Source: Gulbenkiania mobilis (GTDB lineage Bacteria; Pseudomonadota; Gammaproteobacteria; Burkholderiales; Chromobacteriaceae). Taken from it: 64,000 nt of DNA. The number at the start of each line of letters is the position of its first letter. The first letter of the stretch is position 1. The notes under the pieces are model-generated. The model saw only the letters and a list, made by a program, of their open reading frames with translations, had not been told where the DNA came from and ran no database searches. The DNA lies in NCBI GenBank assembly GCA_004346645.1, contig SMDA01000001.1, positions 248,001 through 312,000 of the forward strand. Reading direction: 5' to 3'. Below are positions 33,359-43,679 of this stretch, one piece after another. A program made the position numbers and the translations under genes.

Positions 33359-35377
33359 TTACAGCCCCTGGATGCGTAGGCGCTGCCCAGGCTGCAGGCG
33401 CGCCAACAGGCTGGAGTCGTTCCAGCGCTGGATGTCGGTGTGGTGCAGGCCGAACTTGCGCGCAATACTGAAGACGGTGTCGCCACGCTGGACCACATAT
33501 TCCGAAGGCACCTGGCCGGTTGCGCTGCCAGAGGTCGACAGGCCGGCGACCTTCAGCAAAGCCTCGTCCCGTGCGCTGGCTGGCTCGGCGTTAACCATTT
33601 GTCGGGCAGGGGCGGTCGGCGTGGCCACCGGAGTGGCCATGGCATAGCTGGTGCCGGAGGCCTTCACCCTGAGGACCTGCCCCAGTTTGAGCACATCCTC
33701 ATCCATGCCATTGAGAGCCTTCAGTTCGGCCACCGTCAGATTGTAGCGACGCGAGATATTGAAGAGGGTATCGCCGGCCGCGACGGTGTGTTCGCGCGCA
33801 TTCGGGTTGACGGCGGCAGACACGGGCGCGGCTGGCCGGATTTCGGCCACGCGCACCGGCTGAGCCGGTGCAGAGACTGTCGGTGCAGTGGCTGCCCGGC
33901 TCACGCTGACGTCAGACGAAATTGCGGGCGTAGCGGCCACCGGGGCGGCTTCCGCAACAATGGCTGGCGTGGTGTCCGGTTTCGGCGGTTGGATCACTGT
34001 GGCCGGCGGGGGCGCGCTGGGAACTGCGGCGGCCAGCGAAACCGCCGGTTTGGCCACGGCGAGCGTCACAGCGGGCGCTGCCGGAGCAGCGGTGCGGGGG
34101 GCGGCCACCGGCGCTGCCGAAGCCACCGTCACCGGCTGGGAAACCATCGGCGCGCGCTCTGCCACGATCACCGGCGGGCGGGAATCCGCCACCAGTACCG
34201 GTGCAGTCGGCGCAGGTTCGGCGGCATCAGGTACCAGGCTGCTGGCACCGGACTTCATCGCCACCAGCACGGGGCGTCCCGCGGTGAGGGTGGTGGTACG
34301 GTTGAGTTTGTTGACCGCGGCGAACTCCTCCGTGCTCATACCGTACCGGCTGGCCACCTCGACGGCGTTTTCGTCACCGGCGGGGGTATATACCTGCCAG
34401 GTGAGCAGCGGCTTGTTCCACTCGCTGAGGTTTTTCTCGAACTTGTCTACCTTGTTTGCCGGAATAAGCATCTGGCGGCCGGACTTGTGCGCATAGACCG
34501 GAAGGTTAAAGGCAGGGTTGAGTTCCTTGAACTCGCTCACCGACATCCCGGCAAGCTTGGCTGCCACATCGATGTCCATGTGGCGTCCGGTGGACAAGGC
34601 AACGAAGTAAGGTTTGTTGGGGAACTTGTCGAGCTTGAGGCCGTATTTCTCGGGGGCCATCAGCAGGTTGCGCACTGCCAGCAGCTTAGGGGCATAGTTG
34701 CGCGTCTCGTTCGGCATCTTCAGTGCTTCGTAGGTCACTTCCTGACCGCTGGCCTGTAGCCGGGCAATAGCACGTGAAACGTTGCCTTCGCCCCAGTTGT
34801 AGGCTGCCAGGGCAAGGTTCCAGTCGCCGAAGAGGGTGTAGAGGTTCTGCAGGTAGTCCAGCGCGGCCCGGGTGGCGTCCACCACGTCGCGGCGGCCGTC
34901 ATACCACCAGGTCTGCTCCAGGCCGTACTGACGGCCGGTGGCGGGCATGAACTGCCACAGACCGGCAGCGCCGACCGGCGATACGGCGGTCGGGACGAAA
35001 GAGCTTTCCACCATCGGCAACAGGGCCAGTTCGGTGGGCATGCCGCGCCGCTCGACCTCGTTCAGGATGTGGAAAAGGTACTTGCGGCTGCGGTCCAGCG
35101 AGCGCTTGAAGCTTTCGGGACGGGCCGCCATCTGCTGCTCGTGACGGCGCACGATCTCCGGATTGACCTCCGGCAGCTGGAAGCCTTCCCGCAGGCGCTC
35201 CCAGACGTTGTCGCCATTACGGAGCAGGCTGGCATTGAGGAGCATCATGTCGAGGCCGGCAGCCAGGCTGACGTCGACCCCGGTCGAGCGGCCGAAAGCA
35301 GAGGTCTCGGCGTGAGCGGGCAAGGCGGCGGAAAAAGCGAATGACAGTGTCAGCGCCAGGGGTGTCAATCTTTTCAT
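33359..35377 (-). CDS. mltD: Membrane-bound lytic murein transglycosylase D
   Basis: Cleaves peptidoglycan glycan strands in the periplasm. A 672-residue protein with signal peptide MKRLTPLALTLSFAFSAALP (no lipobox cysteine visible). The SLT domain spans residues about 105-260, with catalytic E124 in LLPMVESSFVPTAVSP, then GLWQFMPATGRQYGL and AAYNWGEGNV. A LysM-like segment near 330, a long Ala/Pro/Val-rich linker (about 385-535) and two clear LysM repeats (HTVAAGDTLFNISRRYNLTV; YVVQRGDTVFSIARKFGLHH) follow. The linker is unusually long for MltD. Confidence 0.93.
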   Translation of the reverse strand: MKRLTPLALTLSFAFSAALPAHAETSAFGRSTGVDVSLAAGLDMMLLNASLLRNGDNVWERLREGFQLPEVNPEIVRRHEQQMAARPESFKRSLDRSRKYLFHILNEVERRGMPTELALLPMVESSFVPTAVSPVGAAGLWQFMPATGRQYGLEQTWWYDGRRDVVDATRAALDYLQNLYTLFGDWNLALAAYNWGEGNVSRAIARLQASGQEVTYEALKMPNETRNYAPKLLAVRNLLMAPEKYGLKLDKFPNKPYFVALSTGRHMDIDVAAKLAGMSVSEFKELNPAFNLPVYAHKSGRQMLIPANKVDKFEKNLSEWNKPLLTWQVYTPAGDENAVEVASRYGMSTEEFAAVNKLNRTTTLTAGRPVLVAMKSGASSLVPDAAEPAPTAPVLVADSRPPVIVAERAPMVSQPVTVASAAPVAAPRTAAPAAPAVTLAVAKPAVSLAAAVPSAPPPATVIQPPKPDTTPAIVAEAAPVAATPAISSDVSVSRAATAPTVSAPAQPVRVAEIRPAAPVSAAVNPNAREHTVAAGDTLFNISRRYNLTVAELKALNGMDEDVLKLGQVLRVKASGTSYAMATPVATPTAPARQMVNAEPASARDEALLKVAGLSTSGSATGQVPSEYVVQRGDTVFSIARKFGLHHTDIQRWNDSSLLARLQPGQRLRIQGL

Positions 35378-35533
35378 TGGAGAGCCTGGTCGGATTTTGG
35401 TTTCGGGCCGATGCTAGTCCAGCCAAAAGAAGGCTGTCAACACAAAAAAACCGTGGTATTTCATGAGCTTTTGCCTGAGCGGACAGCAGGTGCACATGTT
35501 CTGATGGCTGCCCCAAAGGCAATGGCATATCCC

Positions 35534-36295
35534 TCAGCCGGCAAAGCCGTCCTTCCAAGCGCGCAGGGCGGCGAAAACCGCCGTGGCCCCGCTCAACGGC
35601 TGGGCGCGCCAAGCGCTGGCCGCCGCGATCACGGCAGGCTCGCCAGTACGCAGGAAGGGGTTGGTGGCGTGCTCCTGCTCCACGGTGGTGGGCAGGGTGG
35701 GCTGTCCTTGCGCCCGCCTGGCGGTGTCCGCCGACCAGCGCTCGGTCAGTGCCGCGTTGTCCGGTTCCACTGCTCGGGCAAACTTCAGGTTGGCGAGCGT
35801 GTACTCATGGGCAGGGTAGAGGCGGGTTTGAGCCGGCAGGTGGCCCAACCGGGCCACCGAAGCAGCCAGCGCCTCCACGCTGCCATCGAAGGCGCGCCCG
35901 CAGCCGGCACCGAACAAGGTGTCGCCACAGAAGGCATGGCCCGGTGCGACAAAGGCGAGGTGCTCACGGGTGTGGCCGGGAATGGCCCAGACGGTGAAAG
36001 GTTGGCCGAACAGGGGCACACTGCAGCCCTCCTCGACGGAGTGGGTAATGCCGGGAACGGTCGACGGACCATACACCGCCAGTTGCGGCCAGCGCTCTGT
36101 CAGGGCCGGCAGTCCGCCGACGTGGTCGCCATGACGATGGGTGATGAGCACGGCCTGCAGCAGCAGGTCGTTTGCCTCGAGAAAGGCCTGCAGGGGGCCG
36201 GCCTCTCCGGGGTCGACCGCGACGGCACGGCCGTCCTGATGCAAAACCCAGATATAATTGTCGTCGAATGCGCGCACGGGCGTGACAGTGAACAT
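35534..36295 (-). CDS. gloB: Hydroxyacylglutathione hydrolase (glyoxalase II)
   Basis: Hydrolyses S-lactoylglutathione in methylglyoxal detoxification. A 253-residue metallo-beta-lactamase-fold protein with THRHGDHVGG (H53, H55, D57, H58), GHTREHLAF, GDTLFGAGCG and the C-terminal substrate-binding HEYTLANLKFA. The second position of the metal motif is R rather than H, which is not a ligand. It diverges from the methyltransferase gene with only 23 bp between start codons. gloB next to methyltransferase, rnhA and dnaQ is conserved, as in E. coli. Confidence 0.95.
   Translation of the reverse strand: MFTVTPVRAFDDNYIWVLHQDGRAVAVDPGEAGPLQAFLEANDLLLQAVLITHRHGDHVGGLPALTERWPQLAVYGPSTVPGITHSVEEGCSVPLFGQPFTVWAIPGHTREHLAFVAPGHAFCGDTLFGAGCGRAFDGSVEALAASVARLGHLPAQTRLYPAHEYTLANLKFARAVEPDNAALTERWSADTARRAQGQPTLPTTVEQEHATNPFLRTGEPAVIAAASAWRAQPLSGATAVFAALRAWKDGFAG
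36000..36010 (+). repeat. GGTTGGCCGAA uptake-sequence-like repeat
   Basis: Exact 11-mer (AGG form) inside gloB. Confidence 0.7.
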
Positions 36296-36318
36296 GACGA
36301 GGCGGGGCCTTCTTCCAG

Positions 36319-37062
36319 ATGAAAATGACGTTTTCCGAATGGTTGGCAGGCTCGGAGCTCGGGCAGTACCTGCTGGCCCGGGAACAGGCCTATTACGACC
36401 AGGTTGTGGCCGATGCCTTCGGCTTTCATGCTGTGCAGCTCGGTCTGGTTGACCAGCCGCTGCTGCGTGCCAACCGCATCGCCTGCCAAGTGCGTGTGGA
36501 TGCCGGGGCCGGCGACCTCCGGGCCGACTTCGCCCAACTGCCGTTTGCCACCCGCAGCATCGACCTCATCCTGCTGCCGCACACCCTCGATTTTACCGGG
36601 CATCCGCACCAGGTGCTGCGGGAAGCGGCGCGGGTGCTGGTGCCGGAGGGCCGGCTTATTGTCACCGGCTTCAATCCATTCTCTTTCTGGGGGGCGCGGC
36701 GGCTGCTGCAAGGCTCGACCCGGGCGCCCTGGAGTGGCCGCTTCCTGCGGCTGGGCCGGATGAAGGACTGGCTGAAGCTGCTGGGGCTGGAACCGATGGG
36801 CGCGGGCTACATGGCCTATGCGCCGCCCTTCAACCGTGGCGACTGGCTGGCCCGTTTCGGCCGACTGGAAACCGCGGGCGAGCGCTGGTGGCCGCTGGCT
36901 GCGGGTGTGTACGGCATTGAGGCCGTCAAGCGCGAGCGCGGCATGCGGCTGATCACCCCGGCATGGATGACGCACAAGAAAGCAGCGGGCCTTGCCGTGG
37001 CCGGTCAGGCCGACCGGCATCCCGCACCTCCACTCAAGACGGACGAACCCACCCATGAATGA
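36319..37062 (+). CDS. SAM-dependent methyltransferase (YafS-like)
   Basis: A 247-residue class I methyltransferase. Its motif region is weakly conserved ([20 protein letters not shown] around residues 58-77), followed by [12 protein letters not shown] and a post-motif [20 protein letters not shown]. It corresponds by position and sequence style to YafS beside rnhA in E. coli, whose substrate is unknown. The stop overlaps the rnhA start by 8 bp (ATGAATGA). The extremely short divergent spacer means its promoter must overlap gloB. Confidence 0.85.
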   Translation: MKMTFSEWLAGSELGQYLLAREQAYYDQVVADAFGFHAVQLGLVDQPLLRANRIACQVRVDAGAGDLRADFAQLPFATRSIDLILLPHTLDFTGHPHQVLREAARVLVPEGRLIVTGFNPFSFWGARRLLQGSTRAPWSGRFLRLGRMKDWLKLLGLEPMGAGYMAYAPPFNRGDWLARFGRLETAGERWWPLAAGVYGIEAVKRERGMRLITPAWMTHKKAAGLAVAGQADRHPAPPLKTDEPTHE

Positions 37063-37495
37063 AGACTGCGTCGAGATTTATTCCGACGGCGCCTGCAAGG
37101 GCAACCCCGGCCCGGGTGGCTGGGGCGTGCTGCTGCGTTACCGCGGCAAGGAGAAGGAACTTTTCGGCGGCGAGGCTGGAACCACCAACAACCGCATGGA
37201 GCTGCAGGCGGTGATCGAGGGACTGAATCTGCTCAATCGCCCCTGCCGCGTGGTGGTATACACCGATTCGCAGTATGTGCAGAAAGGCATCTCCGAGTGG
37301 ATTCACGGCTGGAAGCAACGGGGCTGGAAGACTGCGGCCAAGGCGCCGGTGAAGAATGCCGATCTGTGGCAGGCCCTGGATGCCGCCCGCAATCGCCATA
37401 CCGTTGAGTGGCGGTGGGTGAAAGGCCACGCTGGCCATGAATTCAACGAACGCGCCGACCAGCTGGCCAACCGCGGCGTGGAGCTGGCCCGTTAA
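37055..37495 (+). CDS. rnhA: Ribonuclease HI
   Basis: Degrades RNA in RNA-DNA hybrids. A 146-residue protein with the DEDD set D11 ([15 protein letters not shown]), E49 ([10 protein letters not shown]), D71 (YTDSQYV) and D135 (ERADQLAN), and the WVKGHAGH segment carrying the conserved histidine. Followed after 33 bp by dnaQ in the same direction. Confidence 0.98.
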   Translation: MNEDCVEIYSDGACKGNPGPGGWGVLLRYRGKEKELFGGEAGTTNNRMELQAVIEGLNLLNRPCRVVVYTDSQYVQKGISEWIHGWKQRGWKTAAKAPVKNADLWQALDAARNRHTVEWRWVKGHAGHEFNERADQLANRGVELAR

Positions 37496-37528
37496 TACGG
37501 CCCCCGTCTTCCGAACCTCAGGACGCAG

Positions 37529-38257
37529 ATGAGACAGATCATCCTCGATACCGAGACCACCGGTCTCGAAGCCCACCTTGGCCACCGCATCATCGAGTTC
37601 GCCGGGCTGGAAATGGTCAACCGCAAGCTGACCGGACGCTACCTGCATTTATACATGCATCCGGAGCGCCAGATCGACCCGGACGCCGAACGGGTGCACG
37701 GCATCTCGCTCGACTTCCTGGCCGACAAGCCGAAGTTTGCGCAGGTGGCCGACGAGCTTGCAGCCTTCCTGCGCGATGCTGAGCTGATCATCCACAATGC
37801 CCCCTTCGACCTTGGCTTTCTCAATGCCGAGTTCGATCGCGTGGGGCTGCCGCGCGCCAACGCGCTGTGCAACGGCGTGATCGATACGCTGGCCATGGCG
37901 CGTGACCTGTTTCCAGGTAAACGCAACAACCTGGACGCCCTGTGCGACCGCTTCGAGATCGACCGTGCCAACCGTGTGTTCCACGGTGCCCTGATCGACT
38001 GCGAGCTGTTGGCCGAAGTATATCTGGCGATGACACGCGGCCAGGACAGCCTGGCTATGGACATCGACATGGAAACGCCACGTCAGGACGCCCTGACCGG
38101 CCTGGCCTTCGAGCGCAAACCCTTGCGGGTGCTACCGGCCAGTGAAGCGGAGCTTGCCGAGCACGCCGCCTATCTGGACACACTCGACAAGGCGGCCAAA
38201 GGGGCGTGCATCTGGCGCAGCCTGGCCCCGGCCGACCCGACGGAGGGCAGCGCGTGA
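37529..38257 (+). CDS. dnaQ: DNA polymerase III epsilon subunit (3'-5' proofreading exonuclease)
   Basis: A 242-residue DnaQ-type exonuclease. ExoI is ILDTETTGLE (D7, E9), ExoII HNAPFDLGFL, and ExoIII HGALIDCELLAEVY. The C-terminal tail beyond about residue 185 carries the polymerase-binding segment. The stop overlaps the ispD GTG start (GTGA). Confidence 0.96.
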   Translation: MRQIILDTETTGLEAHLGHRIIEFAGLEMVNRKLTGRYLHLYMHPERQIDPDAERVHGISLDFLADKPKFAQVADELAAFLRDAELIIHNAPFDLGFLNAEFDRVGLPRANALCNGVIDTLAMARDLFPGKRNNLDALCDRFEIDRANRVFHGALIDCELLAEVYLAMTRGQDSLAMDIDMETPRQDALTGLAFERKPLRVLPASEAELAEHAAYLDTLDKAAKGACIWRSLAPADPTEGSA

Positions 38258-38955
38258 GCCGGTGTGTGGCGCTGGTGCCTGCCGGGGGAGTGGGCAGTCG
38301 CTTCGGTGCGGTGTGTCCCAAGCAGTACCTGGACGTCAACGGTCTGCCCCTGATGGCGCACACCCTGTCTGCACTGGCGGCGGTGCCCGCCATCGATCTT
38401 GTGGCGGTTGTGATCGCGCCTGACGACACCTGGTTCGACAGCTTCGACTGGCCGATGGAAAAGCTGCGTGTGCTGCGGGTGGGCGGCGCGAGCCGCGCGG
38501 AGACCGTGCGCAACGGCCTGGCAGCGCTGGGCTTGGCCGAAGGGGACTGGGTGCTGGTGCATGATGCGGCCCGCTGCTGCATCGATACGGCGCAGGTGGC
38601 CCGGCTCATCGATACCTTGGCCGAAGACCCTGTGGGGGGGCTTCTGGCCTTGCCGGTGCCCGACACCGTCAAGGAGGCCGATGCCGCCCAGCGGGTAAGG
38701 GGCACCCGCCCCCGGGACGGGCTGTGGCTGGCGCAGACGCCGCAGATGTTTCGTAGCGGTCTGCTGACGCGGGCGCTGGGTGGAGGGGCCTTGGCCGAAA
38801 GCATGACCGACGAGGCCTCAGCCATCGAGGCGTTGGGTCTGTCCCCGCGGCTGGTGGAGGGCAGCGCCAGCAACTTCAAGGTCACCTGGCCGGCCGATCT
38901 CGTGCTGGCGCGCGCTGTGCTCGCGGGTCGCAACCAGATTGAAGGGAGGGAGTGA
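38254..38955 (+). CDS. ispD: 2-C-methyl-D-erythritol 4-phosphate cytidylyltransferase
   Basis: Third step of the MEP isoprenoid pathway. A 233-residue protein with the nucleotide-binding [19 protein letters not shown] (G-rich loop and K23), [12 protein letters not shown] and [10 protein letters not shown]. The GTG at 38254 overlaps the dnaQ stop by 4 bp. Its stop overlaps the ispF start (TGATG), so the two enzymes are translationally coupled. Three TTGGCCGAA words fall in the gene, all as CCTTGGCCGAA or GCTTGGCCGAA rather than the full 11-mer. Confidence 0.96.
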   Translation: MSRCVALVPAGGVGSRFGAVCPKQYLDVNGLPLMAHTLSALAAVPAIDLVAVVIAPDDTWFDSFDWPMEKLRVLRVGGASRAETVRNGLAALGLAEGDWVLVHDAARCCIDTAQVARLIDTLAEDPVGGLLALPVPDTVKEADAAQRVRGTRPRDGLWLAQTPQMFRSGLLTRALGGGALAESMTDEASAIEALGLSPRLVEGSASNFKVTWPADLVLARAVLAGRNQIEGRE

Positions 38956-39443
38956 TGTTCCGCATTGGACAAGGCTATGACGTTCACCGGCTGGTGGAGG
39001 GCCGACCGCTGATCCTGGGCGGTGTGCAGCTGCCCTACGAAAAAGGCTTGCTCGGGCATTCCGATGCCGATGCGCTGCTGCATGCGGTGACCGATGCCCT
39101 CTTGGGGGGGGCGGGATTGGGCGATATCGGCCGCCATTTTCCTGACACCGACCCGGCTTTTGCCGGGGCCGACAGCCGCGTGCTGCTGCGGGCAGCACGC
39201 GAGCGGGTGGAGGCCGCCGGCTGGCGGGTCGTCAACGTCGACAGCACCATCATTGCCCAGGCACCCAAACTGGCTCCGCATATCGATGCCATGCGCCGCA
39301 CCTTGGCCGAAGACCTGGGCCTGGCGCCCGAACAGGTCAACATCAAGGGCAAGACCAACGAAAAGCTCGGTTACATCGGGCGGGGCGAGGCGATCGAAAC
39401 GCATGCGATCTGCCTGCTGATGGCCGCTGCCGGTGTAAAATGA
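38955..39443 (+). CDS. ispF: 2-C-methyl-D-erythritol 2,4-cyclodiphosphate synthase
   Basis: Fifth step of the MEP pathway. A 162-residue protein with [11 protein letters not shown] (D9, H11 bind zinc), [19 protein letters not shown] and [23 protein letters not shown] at 38955 with AAGGGAGGGA before it is preferred over GTG at 38952. Confidence 0.96.
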   Translation: MFRIGQGYDVHRLVEGRPLILGGVQLPYEKGLLGHSDADALLHAVTDALLGGAGLGDIGRHFPDTDPAFAGADSRVLLRAARERVEAAGWRVVNVDSTIIAQAPKLAPHIDAMRRTLAEDLGLAPEQVNIKGKTNEKLGYIGRGEAIETHAICLLMAAAGVK

Positions 39444-39497
39444 AGCCGTGAAGAACCAGAACCCGCGGCGCCCGCGCCGTGCAACCGGGAGAAGACC

Positions 39498-40157
39498 ATG
39501 CTGACCCAGAACCAGCTCAAACTTGCTGTTGCCCAGAAAGCCATCGAATTCGTCCCGGACGATGCCATCGTGGGGGTGGGCACCGGCAGCACCGTGAACC
39601 TGTTCATCGAAGAGCTGTCGCGCATCAAGGGCCGCATCCGTGGCGCGGTGTCCAGTTCCGAGGCCTCCACCGAGCGGCTGAAGGCCCACCACATTCCGGT
39701 CTTCGACCTCAACGCCGTGGACGACGTGCCCGTCTATATCGATGGTGCCGACGAGATTAACCACTATCTGCACATGATCAAGGGCGGCGGCGGTGCTCTC
39801 ACCCGCGAAAAGATCGTGGCGGCCGTGGCCCGCGAGTTCATCTGCATCGCAGACGAGACCAAGTATGTGTCGGTGCTGGGGCAGTTTCCCCTGCCGGTTG
39901 AAGTGATTCCGATGGCCCGCAGCCATGTGGCGCGCGAACTGGTGCGCCTCGGTGGCCATCCGGAAATGCGCCATGGCTTCACCACCGACAACGGCAACAT
40001 CATCCTCGATGTGCATGGACTCTCGATTGCCAAGCCGGTGGAGATGGAGGAAACCATCAACCAGATTGCCGGCGTGGTCACCTGCGGACTGTTCGCCCGT
40101 CGTCGCGCGGATGTGCTGGTGCTCGGCCGGCAGAACGGGGTGGACGTAATCCGGTAA
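39498..40157 (+). CDS. rpiA: Ribose-5-phosphate isomerase A
   Basis: Interconverts ribose 5-phosphate and ribulose 5-phosphate. A 219-residue protein with [26 protein letters not shown] and [15 protein letters not shown], the three signature loops of RpiA. GGGAGAAGACC precedes the ATG. Confidence 0.97.
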   Translation: MLTQNQLKLAVAQKAIEFVPDDAIVGVGTGSTVNLFIEELSRIKGRIRGAVSSSEASTERLKAHHIPVFDLNAVDDVPVYIDGADEINHYLHMIKGGGGALTREKIVAAVAREFICIADETKYVSVLGQFPLPVEVIPMARSHVARELVRLGGHPEMRHGFTTDNGNIILDVHGLSIAKPVEMEETINQIAGVVTCGLFARRRADVLVLGRQNGVDVIR

Positions 40158-40166
40158 GGCCTGCTG

Positions 40167-40201
40167 CCGCGTCCGGTCATCGTGTTGTCACACGGACGCG
40201 G
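40167..40201. other. Hairpin between rpiA and phoU
   Basis: CCGCGTCCG/CGGACGCGG, 9-bp perfect stem with a 17-nt loop and no T-run. It could be a terminator for rpiA or a leader structure of phoU. Confidence 0.4.
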
Positions 40202-40240
40202 TAAGCTGCCGGACGGTTTGCCTGAACAAAGGGGAGCGCA

Positions 40241-40945
40241 ATGCCAGAACATATTTCCAAACAGTTCGACCTGGAACTCGAAACCATCCGCACCCGCGTG
40301 CTGCAGATGGGCGGGCTGGTCGAACAGCAGATCCTCTCGGCGATCGATGCGCTCACTTCGGGCGACGTGGCCAAGATGGAGAAGGTGATCGCCGAAGACG
40401 CGCTTGTCAACGCGCTGGAAGTGGCCATCGACGACGACTGCCAGCACATCATTGCGCGCCGCCAGCCGGCTGCCAGCGACCTGCGCATGGTGTTGACGGT
40501 GGTCAAGACCATCACCGACCTCGAGCGCATTGGCGACGAGGCCCAGAAGATCGCCCGCATGGGCCGCACAGTGCACGGCAGCGAGCGCTACCAGATCCCG
40601 CGTTTCCGCGAGATCCGAAAAATGGCGGAAGTGGCGCTGGGCATGCTGCGCCGTGCCTTGGACGCCTTCGCCCGGCTGGATGCCACCGCCGCGCTGGAGC
40701 TGGCCGAAGAAGACCAGCGGCTGGACGAGGACTTTGCCTCCGAACTGCGCCAGCTGATCACTTTCATGATGGAAGACCCGCGCACCATCAGCATGTCGAT
40801 CGACGTGCTGTTCATTGCCAAGGCCATCGAGCGCATCGGCGACCACGCCAAGAATATCTCCGAATACGTGGTGTACCTCGTCAAGGGCAAGGACATCCGC
40901 CACACCACAATCGAGACGATCAAGCGGGAAACGCTGGACAACTAG
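40241..40945 (+). CDS. phoU: Phosphate signalling protein PhoU
   Basis: A 234-residue protein made of two homologous three-helix bundles. It contains the metal-binding repeats DLERIGDEAQKIAR and AIERIGDHAKNISEYVVYLV, one per half. PhoU links the Pst transporter to PhoR and represses the Pho regulon under phosphate sufficiency. No pst or phoBR genes are in the window; the gene sits instead beside exopolyphosphatase, also a phosphate function. Confidence 0.96.
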   Translation: MPEHISKQFDLELETIRTRVLQMGGLVEQQILSAIDALTSGDVAKMEKVIAEDALVNALEVAIDDDCQHIIARRQPAASDLRMVLTVVKTITDLERIGDEAQKIARMGRTVHGSERYQIPRFREIRKMAEVALGMLRRALDAFARLDATAALELAEEDQRLDEDFASELRQLITFMMEDPRTISMSIDVLFIAKAIERIGDHAKNISEYVVYLVKGKDIRHTTIETIKRETLDN

Positions 40946-40967
40946 GCCTAGTTGATTTATCACGGTG

Positions 40968-40996
40968 CGGCGACGGCTTCGGGCGTCGCCGTTTTT
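40968..40996 (+). terminator. phoU terminator
   Basis: CGGCGACG/CGTCGCCG with an 8-nt loop, followed by TTTTT (40992-40996). Confidence 0.85.
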
Positions 40997-41064
40997 CCGT
41001 GACCAACCCCAGCCTGCGGCCGTATCTCACCTGGCAGCCGCCGGTCCTACCATCCAGTGGATGG

Positions 41065-42588
41065 ATGAGCATGACGACGACCGTACCTCCCTACCCGGTG
41101 CTGGCCACCGTGGACCTCGGGTCCAACAGCTTCCGCCTCCAGATTTCCCGCGTGGTCGACGACCAGCTCTATACCTTGGATTCCCTCAAGGAAACCGTCC
41201 GGCTCGGTGCCGGCCTGACCAGCGACAAACTGCTGACCCAGGAAGTGCAGGACCGGGCGCTTGCCTGCCTGGCCCGCTTTGGCGAACGCCTGCGCGGTTT
41301 TGAGCCAGCGCAGGTGCGGGTGGTGGGCACCAACACCCTGCGAGTAGCCAAGAACGCACCGGCCTTCATCGAGCAGGCCGAGGCGCGGCTGGGTTTTCCG
41401 ATCGAGATCATCGCCGGGCGCGAAGAGGCCCGCCTGATCTATCTGGGCGCTGCGCACAGCCTGCCGGCCACCAAGGAGAAGCGGCTGGTGGTGGACATCG
41501 GCGGCGGTTCCACCGAGTTCATCATCGGGGCGCAGTACAAGCCGCTGGTGACCGAAAGCCTGCCGCTGGGCTGCGTGTCCTACAGCCTGCGCTACTTTGC
41601 TGACGGCGTGCTGACCAAGCAGGCCTTCCGCGATGCGACCCTCGCAGCCCGCAACGAGATCCAGCGCATCACGCAGGCCTACCCGCCTGATGCATGGCAA
41701 CTGGCGGTGGGCACCTCCGGCACAGCCCGTTCGCTACGGGACATACTCGAACTCAACGATTACAGCGACGGCGACATCACCCTGACAGGCATGGAGCGCT
41801 TGCGCGGCGAGCTGATCCGCCGTGGCCAGCTGCGCAATGTCGCCCTGAACGGGCTCAAGAGCGACCGCCTGCCGGTGCTGCCCGGCGGGCTGGCGATCAT
41901 GATCGGCATCTTCGAGGAACTGGGCGTCGACCGGATGATCGTGGCCGAAGGCGCGCTGCGCGATGGCGTGCTGTATGACCTGTTGGGCCGGCAGCAGGAA
42001 AAGGATATGCGTGACACCACTGTCACCGCGTTCAAGCGCCGTTATCACGTCGATCTGGCCCAGGCAGAGCGCGTGGCAACCTTGGCCGAACGTTTCTATC
42101 GCATGGCTGCTGGCGACGACGCCGATGCGGACATGGTCAAGCAGGTGTTGTGGGCAGCCCGATTGCATGAAATTGGCCGCACGATTGCGCATACGGCCTA
42201 TCACAAGCATTCGGCATACATCTTGCAACACGCGGACATGCCCGGCTTTTCCCGGCGCGAACAGGCCACGCTGGCGCTGATCGTGCTCGGCCACCGCGGG
42301 GACATGGGCAAGATGGTGCCCCAGGTGCGTGAACCGGTGCTCTGGCCTGCCATCATCGCCCTGCGGCTTGCGGTGCTGTTCCACCGCAGCCGCACCGAGG
42401 TGGCGCTGCCGCAGGCCCTGGATCTGCGCCCGGTGTCGCGAGGGTTCGAACTGACCCTGGAAGGGGAATGGCTGGATGCCAACCCCCTGACCGCCAGTGC
42501 GTTGAAACAGGAATCTGCCCAGTGGAAAACGGCGGGCTTCTGTCTCAACTTCCGGCAAGGTCAGGTCCAATGCGTCACGCCCATCTGA
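41065..42588 (+). CDS. ppx: Exopolyphosphatase / guanosine pentaphosphatase
   Basis: A 507-residue Ppx/GppA protein with the ASKHA-fold motifs ATVDLGSNSFRLQI (residues about 14-27) and VVDIGGGSTEFI, and a C-terminal HD-like domain (LHEIGRTIAHTAYHKHSAYI). Releases phosphate from polyphosphate. Start 41065 or 41071 are both possible ATGs with weak ribosome sites. The 3' end overlaps corA by 19 bp. Confidence 0.93.
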   Translation: MSMTTTVPPYPVLATVDLGSNSFRLQISRVVDDQLYTLDSLKETVRLGAGLTSDKLLTQEVQDRALACLARFGERLRGFEPAQVRVVGTNTLRVAKNAPAFIEQAEARLGFPIEIIAGREEARLIYLGAAHSLPATKEKRLVVDIGGGSTEFIIGAQYKPLVTESLPLGCVSYSLRYFADGVLTKQAFRDATLAARNEIQRITQAYPPDAWQLAVGTSGTARSLRDILELNDYSDGDITLTGMERLRGELIRRGQLRNVALNGLKSDRLPVLPGGLAIMIGIFEELGVDRMIVAEGALRDGVLYDLLGRQQEKDMRDTTVTAFKRRYHVDLAQAERVATLAERFYRMAAGDDADADMVKQVLWAARLHEIGRTIAHTAYHKHSAYILQHADMPGFSRREQATLALIVLGHRGDMGKMVPQVREPVLWPAIIALRLAVLFHRSRTEVALPQALDLRPVSRGFELTLEGEWLDANPLTASALKQESAQWKTAGFCLNFRQGQVQCVTPI

Positions 42589-43640
42589 AAGAACGCGTGC
42601 CCACGCTCGGGGAGGTGCCCGGCACGCTCCTGCGCGTGGGCGAAAAAAAGAGCGATACCACCTCCATCACGTTGATCGAGTACAGCGCCGAGGCGCTCGA
42701 CGAGACACGTTTCGACAGCGTGGAGGACGGTCTTGCCTACCAGCCCAGGCAGCCGGTGCTGTGGCTGAATGTCTATGGCCATGACCCGGAGGCGATGCGG
42801 GCCATCGGCGAACGCTTCCATCTTCACCCGCTGGTGCTCGAAGATATCCTCAACGCACGCCAGCGCCCCAAGGTAGAGGACTACGGCGATTACCTTTTCA
42901 TGGCCACGCGCGTGTTCTACTTTCCCAGCGACCATGAAACCTCCCGGCTGCGGTACGACCAGGTGTACTTTGTCATTGGTGAGAACTTCGTGCTCACTTT
43001 TCAGGAGCGCCCTTTGGGGATCTTCGAGACAGTGCGCGAACGCCTGCGTACGGCGCGCGGCCTGATCCGTGGCAAGGGCGCCGATTATCTCGCCTACTCG
43101 CTGATCGATGCGCTGATCGACGATTACTTTGGCGTGATCAACCAATTGACCGAGCAGGTGGAGCAGGCAGATCGCGCCCTGCTGGTGATGAGCGACGGTG
43201 CAGTGCTGCGGCGCATCCAGCGGCTGAAGCACGACTGCTTGAAGCTGCGCCGCTCGCTGCTGCCGATGCGGGAGATCCTTACCGCCCTCAACCGGGGCGA
43301 CTACGGCTTTTTCAAGGGCGAAACGCTGGTCTACATGCGCGATGCCTACGATCACACGCTGCACCTGCTGGAGTCGGTGGAGATGTCGCGCGAAAATGTC
43401 AGCGACATGCTGGAGCTGTACATGTCTGCCCAGTCCAACCGCCTCAACGTACAGATGCGCGTGCTGACGGTCATCACCATGATCTTCATGCCGCTGACGC
43501 TGATCGCCGGCATCTACGGCATGAATTTCAAGTACATGCCGGAGCTGGAATGGCACTATGGCTACTACTATTCGCTGGCCCTGATGGGGGCGATTGCGGT
43601 GGCGATGAGCGTATGGTTCTGGCGTCGGCGCTGGTTGTGA
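42570..43640 (+). CDS. corA: CorA magnesium/cobalt transporter
   Basis: A 356-residue CorA channel with a large cytoplasmic N-domain and two C-terminal transmembrane helices (about 295-315 and 330-350). The signature GMN lies in YGMNFKYMPE between them. RLNVQMRVLTVITMIFMPLT leads into the first helix. It overlaps ppx by 19 bp, so the two are co-transcribed. A terminator follows. Confidence 0.95.
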   Translation: MRHAHLKERVPTLGEVPGTLLRVGEKKSDTTSITLIEYSAEALDETRFDSVEDGLAYQPRQPVLWLNVYGHDPEAMRAIGERFHLHPLVLEDILNARQRPKVEDYGDYLFMATRVFYFPSDHETSRLRYDQVYFVIGENFVLTFQERPLGIFETVRERLRTARGLIRGKGADYLAYSLIDALIDDYFGVINQLTEQVEQADRALLVMSDGAVLRRIQRLKHDCLKLRRSLLPMREILTALNRGDYGFFKGETLVYMRDAYDHTLHLLESVEMSRENVSDMLELYMSAQSNRLNVQMRVLTVITMIFMPLTLIAGIYGMNFKYMPELEWHYGYYYSLALMGAIAVAMSVWFWRRRWL

Positions 43641-43650
43641 GCCCCCAAAG

Positions 43651-43672
43651 AAGACCGCTTCGGCGGTCTTTT
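43651..43672 (+). terminator. corA terminator
   Basis: AAGACCGC-TTCG-GCGGTCTT followed by TTCTT; a tight UUCG tetraloop. Confidence 0.85.
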
Positions 43673-43679
43673 CTTCGGC